Below are positions 60,451 to 64,000 of a stretch of DNA of 64,000 bases, in pieces (the stretch's first letter is position 1; each line of letters opens with the position of its first letter). Made by a program: the position numbers and the translations under genes. Origin of the DNA: Pelecanus crispus. Its lineage: Eukaryota; Chordata; Aves; Pelecaniformes; Pelecanidae. Where the stretch lies: NCBI RefSeq assembly GCF_030463565.1, contig NC_134652.1:15229397-15293396 (forward strand), in the 5' to 3' direction. The notes below the pieces were generated by a model. That model searched no databases. It saw nothing but the letters and a program-made list of their open reading frames with translations, and was not told where the DNA came from.

Positions 60451-63400
60451 TGAAGGGAGGCCTGACTGAAATCCCAGCCCAAACTTCATTTCTGACTTTT
60501 CATTCCTGAATTTCTGCTTAGGAACCTAAAAAAATTGCAAAATTTTCAGTACATAAGGATGACATGTAAAGACAGCAAGTAAGTTTTGCTGATCTGGAAT
60601 GCCACAATATGGCCTTGTATGTGACCAAAAGTAATAGCAAAATGACACTACTAACCAGACTATGCTGCAGAAAATTATAATACTGCTGGCATAGCTTTAA
60701 AGCAAAAGAGAGATCTCAGGAAGTAAATGGTCCAACAGCAGAGGTGTAACTCAGGGGCTCTGAGCAGTGAGCAACAACCTAAACGTGACGTGTATAAGCT
60801 TACATCATGAGTGAGCAACTAGAGTTGCCTCTATTTTTGCAGAAGGAGGTTTATGAACTTAGTAAGTGAGAAGATTTGTATGTGTTATTTCCCCCACGCA
60901 CGAAGCAAATCTCACTAAAGGCCCTCAGTTTCCTTATTAACAAAAAAAATCAGTGCTAAATCAAAGCTATAGTAGACATTTATAAAGCAGAAGATTCCTG
61001 TTAAGTCATTTTGTGGTAAAACTAGAATCAGGCTAGTCCATTTTTGTTAAAAGCAGTAATCTGAGTCTATTTGCTGTTGGTGAGTGCCCTGGAACACTAA
61101 GCTATAACCTGTTTAATATGCCTACAATGACATGGAGAAAAATCCCAGGAGGTGTTTAGCTGCCCTTGAATTTGCTAACTAAACTAATGATCTGTGCTTC
61201 TGAAAGATCTCCCGGTTTATTCTTATGCGACTGTTTTGGTTTTGACTGATTTCTACAAAAGGTAAACAATTTTGTCTGTCACTGAGATTCACAGGTTGAA
61301 CAATACATTATGCAAAACAATAAATTTTAAAATGTGCTGTATAATTTAACCATTAAAAACAACTCCCTCTAGAATAGCACTGGCTTGCAAGCAATTATAC
61401 CTAAGTAGCAAGTGTTTTCCTAAATTTCTTTTCTGCAGCACAGTTCAAGGACATTAAATCTCTCTTCTATTAGCAGAAATTTGCATTCATGCTGTTTGCT
61501 TTTACACTTTGATAATTTTCAATGGGGAATCACACTGCTACTTTCTCCCCCACCACCACTAACTGGTGTACGCTGCCTTTGGATACACAACGCAAGGCTG
61601 CTCACAGAATCAAGAGAAACCCAAAACTTCTGCACAAACATAATCTAGATTTAGACTAGGCTTTTTAGATCCTATTCTTCTCAGCAACAAAACACACAAT
61701 TTTTTAATATATATGTGGGAAGGGAACCCAATAACTAACATTATTTAATACAGCTACATGAAACTCATCCAGACCCTCAAGGAAATGAGTGAAAGTATCA
61801 GCACAACCACAGGGAATACGGTGATTCTTCGCCTTTAAACTGGAGAGCTTACAGTCTCGTACAAACATTAACTAGAAACCACATCAGCCTTCACAGGAAA
61901 ATAAAAATGTAGCGCTTTAAATAGATTCTTTGTGTTAAAGCCCATTTTAGTGGGAGGACACCAAAAAAAGGAAAAATTAGGGAGAGTTTCAGAATGACTT
62001 CCTGACAGTGAATTGTATTTGTAAGGAATACTTTCCCAAGGGAAATGGCAGAAGCTCAGTTACTTGTAACTTTGAAAACTCGAAGGATGAAGCTCCTAGA
62101 AAGGACTCAATAATTCTGTGCTGCCCCATGGCAGATGGAAGAGAAGCGATGAGCTAACATTTTCCATCTCCAGCAGCCTATCACTTGGTGTAGGCGCTCC
62201 AACTCAACTGCTACTGCCCACCCTTCAATCCATTCTGGTCAGACCTTGGTAAGAAGCACACTGTAAATTACACTTTGCTGCTGCTTCTAAGAGTGACAGC
62301 ATAACTCCAGAAAGCTGCTACCTGCTGCAGCTTTACATGCAACTGAACTGAACCTGGCAACAAACTCAGATCAGAAGCTGAGAAGTCACCATAGGTCCAT
62401 GAGAAAAAGAAATTAGCTGGGAACCAGAAATAATTTGAGAGTAAGGAAAAAGGTCATTTCAACTCAGAGCTCTGCTATCGAAGTGGAAACCTTAGGGAAG
62501 AATCAGGAGAAGTAAGAACATTTAGGGAAAACTATACACCAGGTGTAGGCAGGCAACAAGAGTCAAACTAAAGAGTGGAGAGGAAAAGTTTCAGAAACTC
62601 CTTGAACGTTAGCAATGATTCCCTTGCCATGGACAGTGTGCCAATGCTTCCCAGTCATGCAGTCCTTATCCAGTAGGGCATTTGGTCTGGATATGGCTGG
62701 GACTGACAACAACCAGGGTCCACGGGGGTGTAAAACGCACACCACTAGCTGGGCTGCTCTGTGTTGGCCAGAACATCTGATTTCAACTTGGTAAATGGAC
62801 AGACGCAAGCTGCTTCTGAAAACCGGAAGCTAATGCCCTAGAGAAGCTTCCACTGGATCCGAAGTAGGAGAGGAAGAGATGGAAAACGTAATGCTTTAGA
62901 GAGAAAGCTCTTCTGAAAGCAAAGTGGTTTTTGACACCCCTCTGAGGCTCTAACCTGAGTACAAGGTTGTTGTATCAGGACACTGCTGGCTTGAGATTGA
63001 GAAACAGGCTGGAAGTTTAAAAAACAAATCAAGGAAGCACTTCAGGGAGTGCAGCAAAGTAAAGTTGAGAGAAAAGGTGGCAACAATGAGAAGAGAAAAT
63101 ATTGAGTCTGGAGAGAGACCTATGACTATTTGGGCTAACGCAGAATAAAAAATTCAGATAAAATTTAAGCAAGCAAACAGAATACTGAAGTCATTCTTGG
63201 TCATGGTTCAAGTCTTCCACATTAGATTCATAAAATACTGAAGTGTGACTTATGCTGATGTGATTGCCCCCGTGCCTCCACTTCCCAAGGCAAGTAATGA
63301 CCTTTTGGAAAGAAGTGTAAGAAATGCATCTCCTAACTGACTTGAACCTCCACAGCATGGTCAACAAGGATTTTTTCTTAGTGTTCAAGAACCCTAAAAA

Positions 63401-63505
63401 GGAGCCATGCTAGTTTTATTACTTCGCTGTTTGCTCAAGACTGTCCATACTGATTTCAGCATTCCTCAGGGATGAAGAGCAGGCACCAGCCAGCAAAAAT
63501 GCAGC

Positions 63506-63520
63506 CAGCAGAGGGAGCGC
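63506..63520 (+). promoter_or_regulatory. CTCF-like motif
   Basis: CCAGCAGAGGGAGCG fits the CTCF core CCASYAGRKGGCRS at nearly every position. Binding is not shown by sequence alone. Confidence 0.35.
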
Positions 63521-64000
63521 AAAACCTTGGGTTTGCTGAACTCAAAGCTCCAGGTCCTCACCAGACCTCAGTCCAGCAGTGAGCAGATGGAGAGGAGAGG
63601 TCCCAGATTCTGGCATTGGTGGGGTCTGGGTGCTGGCCTGCTGCTGAACCCAGGCAGATCTCCTTCGAGAGATGTATACTTCAGCCTGGGACGCCACAGC
63701 AATGACCAACATCTGCCATGGCCTGTTCAGTGTCTCCTGGAGCTTTGCATTGCTGCTATGACTTGTGCCCACCCTACCTTCCTCTCTCTCCCCTACCCAA
63801 GGGGGGGACAATGTCTTGAGCCCTTCATTAAGGGCACAGGAGAGAAACTGTCACCTCGTTAGTCTCCTCCACCGCTCCACCTGTCCAACAAGGCTGCTTC
63901 CGCTATTTAGTTAATCCACTAAATAAAACCAAGAACATCAAGAGATGTTTATGGGCAACAAAAATAGAAGTCAACCCAAAACAATGATGAACTCGAATGA

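Overview
This is vertebrate nuclear DNA, almost certainly avian. It has multi-exon genes with GT-AG introns and chicken-repeat-1 (CR1) LINE copies, including a well preserved 3' end at 8643-9000 carrying the typical CR1 reverse-transcriptase C-terminus and duplicated ATTCTATG-type terminal repeat. It also has A/T homopolymers and fairly compact introns. I cannot name the species.

The window holds two convergent (tail-to-tail) protein genes, both recognised from their translated exons. On the plus strand, 6907-20104 is the 3' part of NT5C2 (cytosolic purine 5'-nucleotidase, cN-II): 15 coding exons covering human-numbered residues 59 to the C-terminus. Every exon junction keeps frame, and the predicted full protein is 568 aa against 561 in human because the C-terminal glutamate run is longer. 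The first coding exons, including the DMDYT catalytic loop, lie upstream of base 1, so 1-6906 is intron. On the minus strand, 55259 down to 32964 is the 3' part of CNNM2 (cyclin M2, a magnesium-homeostasis membrane protein): coding exons 2-8, residues 541-875, including the 22-residue cassette exon 6. The large exon 1, with signal peptide, DUF21 membrane domain and first CBS motif, lies beyond 64000, so 55260-64000 is intron 1.

Between the genes, the NT5C2 3' UTR runs to a poly(A) signal at 21601. A GC-rich gene-free spacer follows (about 21.63-24.87 kb), then a probable 8-kb CNNM2 3' UTR (about 24.87-32.96 kb) ending at a minus-strand AATAAA at 24889-24894. The same CNNM2/NT5C2 tail-to-tail order is found in human 10q24.32.

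The points most worth a second look are: (1) a possible intronic alternative terminal exon of NT5C2 at 10856-about 11290, with acceptor, in-frame open reading and poly(A) signal; (2) the frame-neutral cassette exon 6 of CNNM2; (3) a GC-AG intron after CNNM2 exon 3; (4) orphan CpG-dense patches beside and inside the CNNM2 3' UTR; (5) an ancient L2/CR1-group LINE fragment; (6) two CTCF-like motifs. There is no sign of an undescribed multi-gene system; this is an ordinary, well-conserved vertebrate locus.
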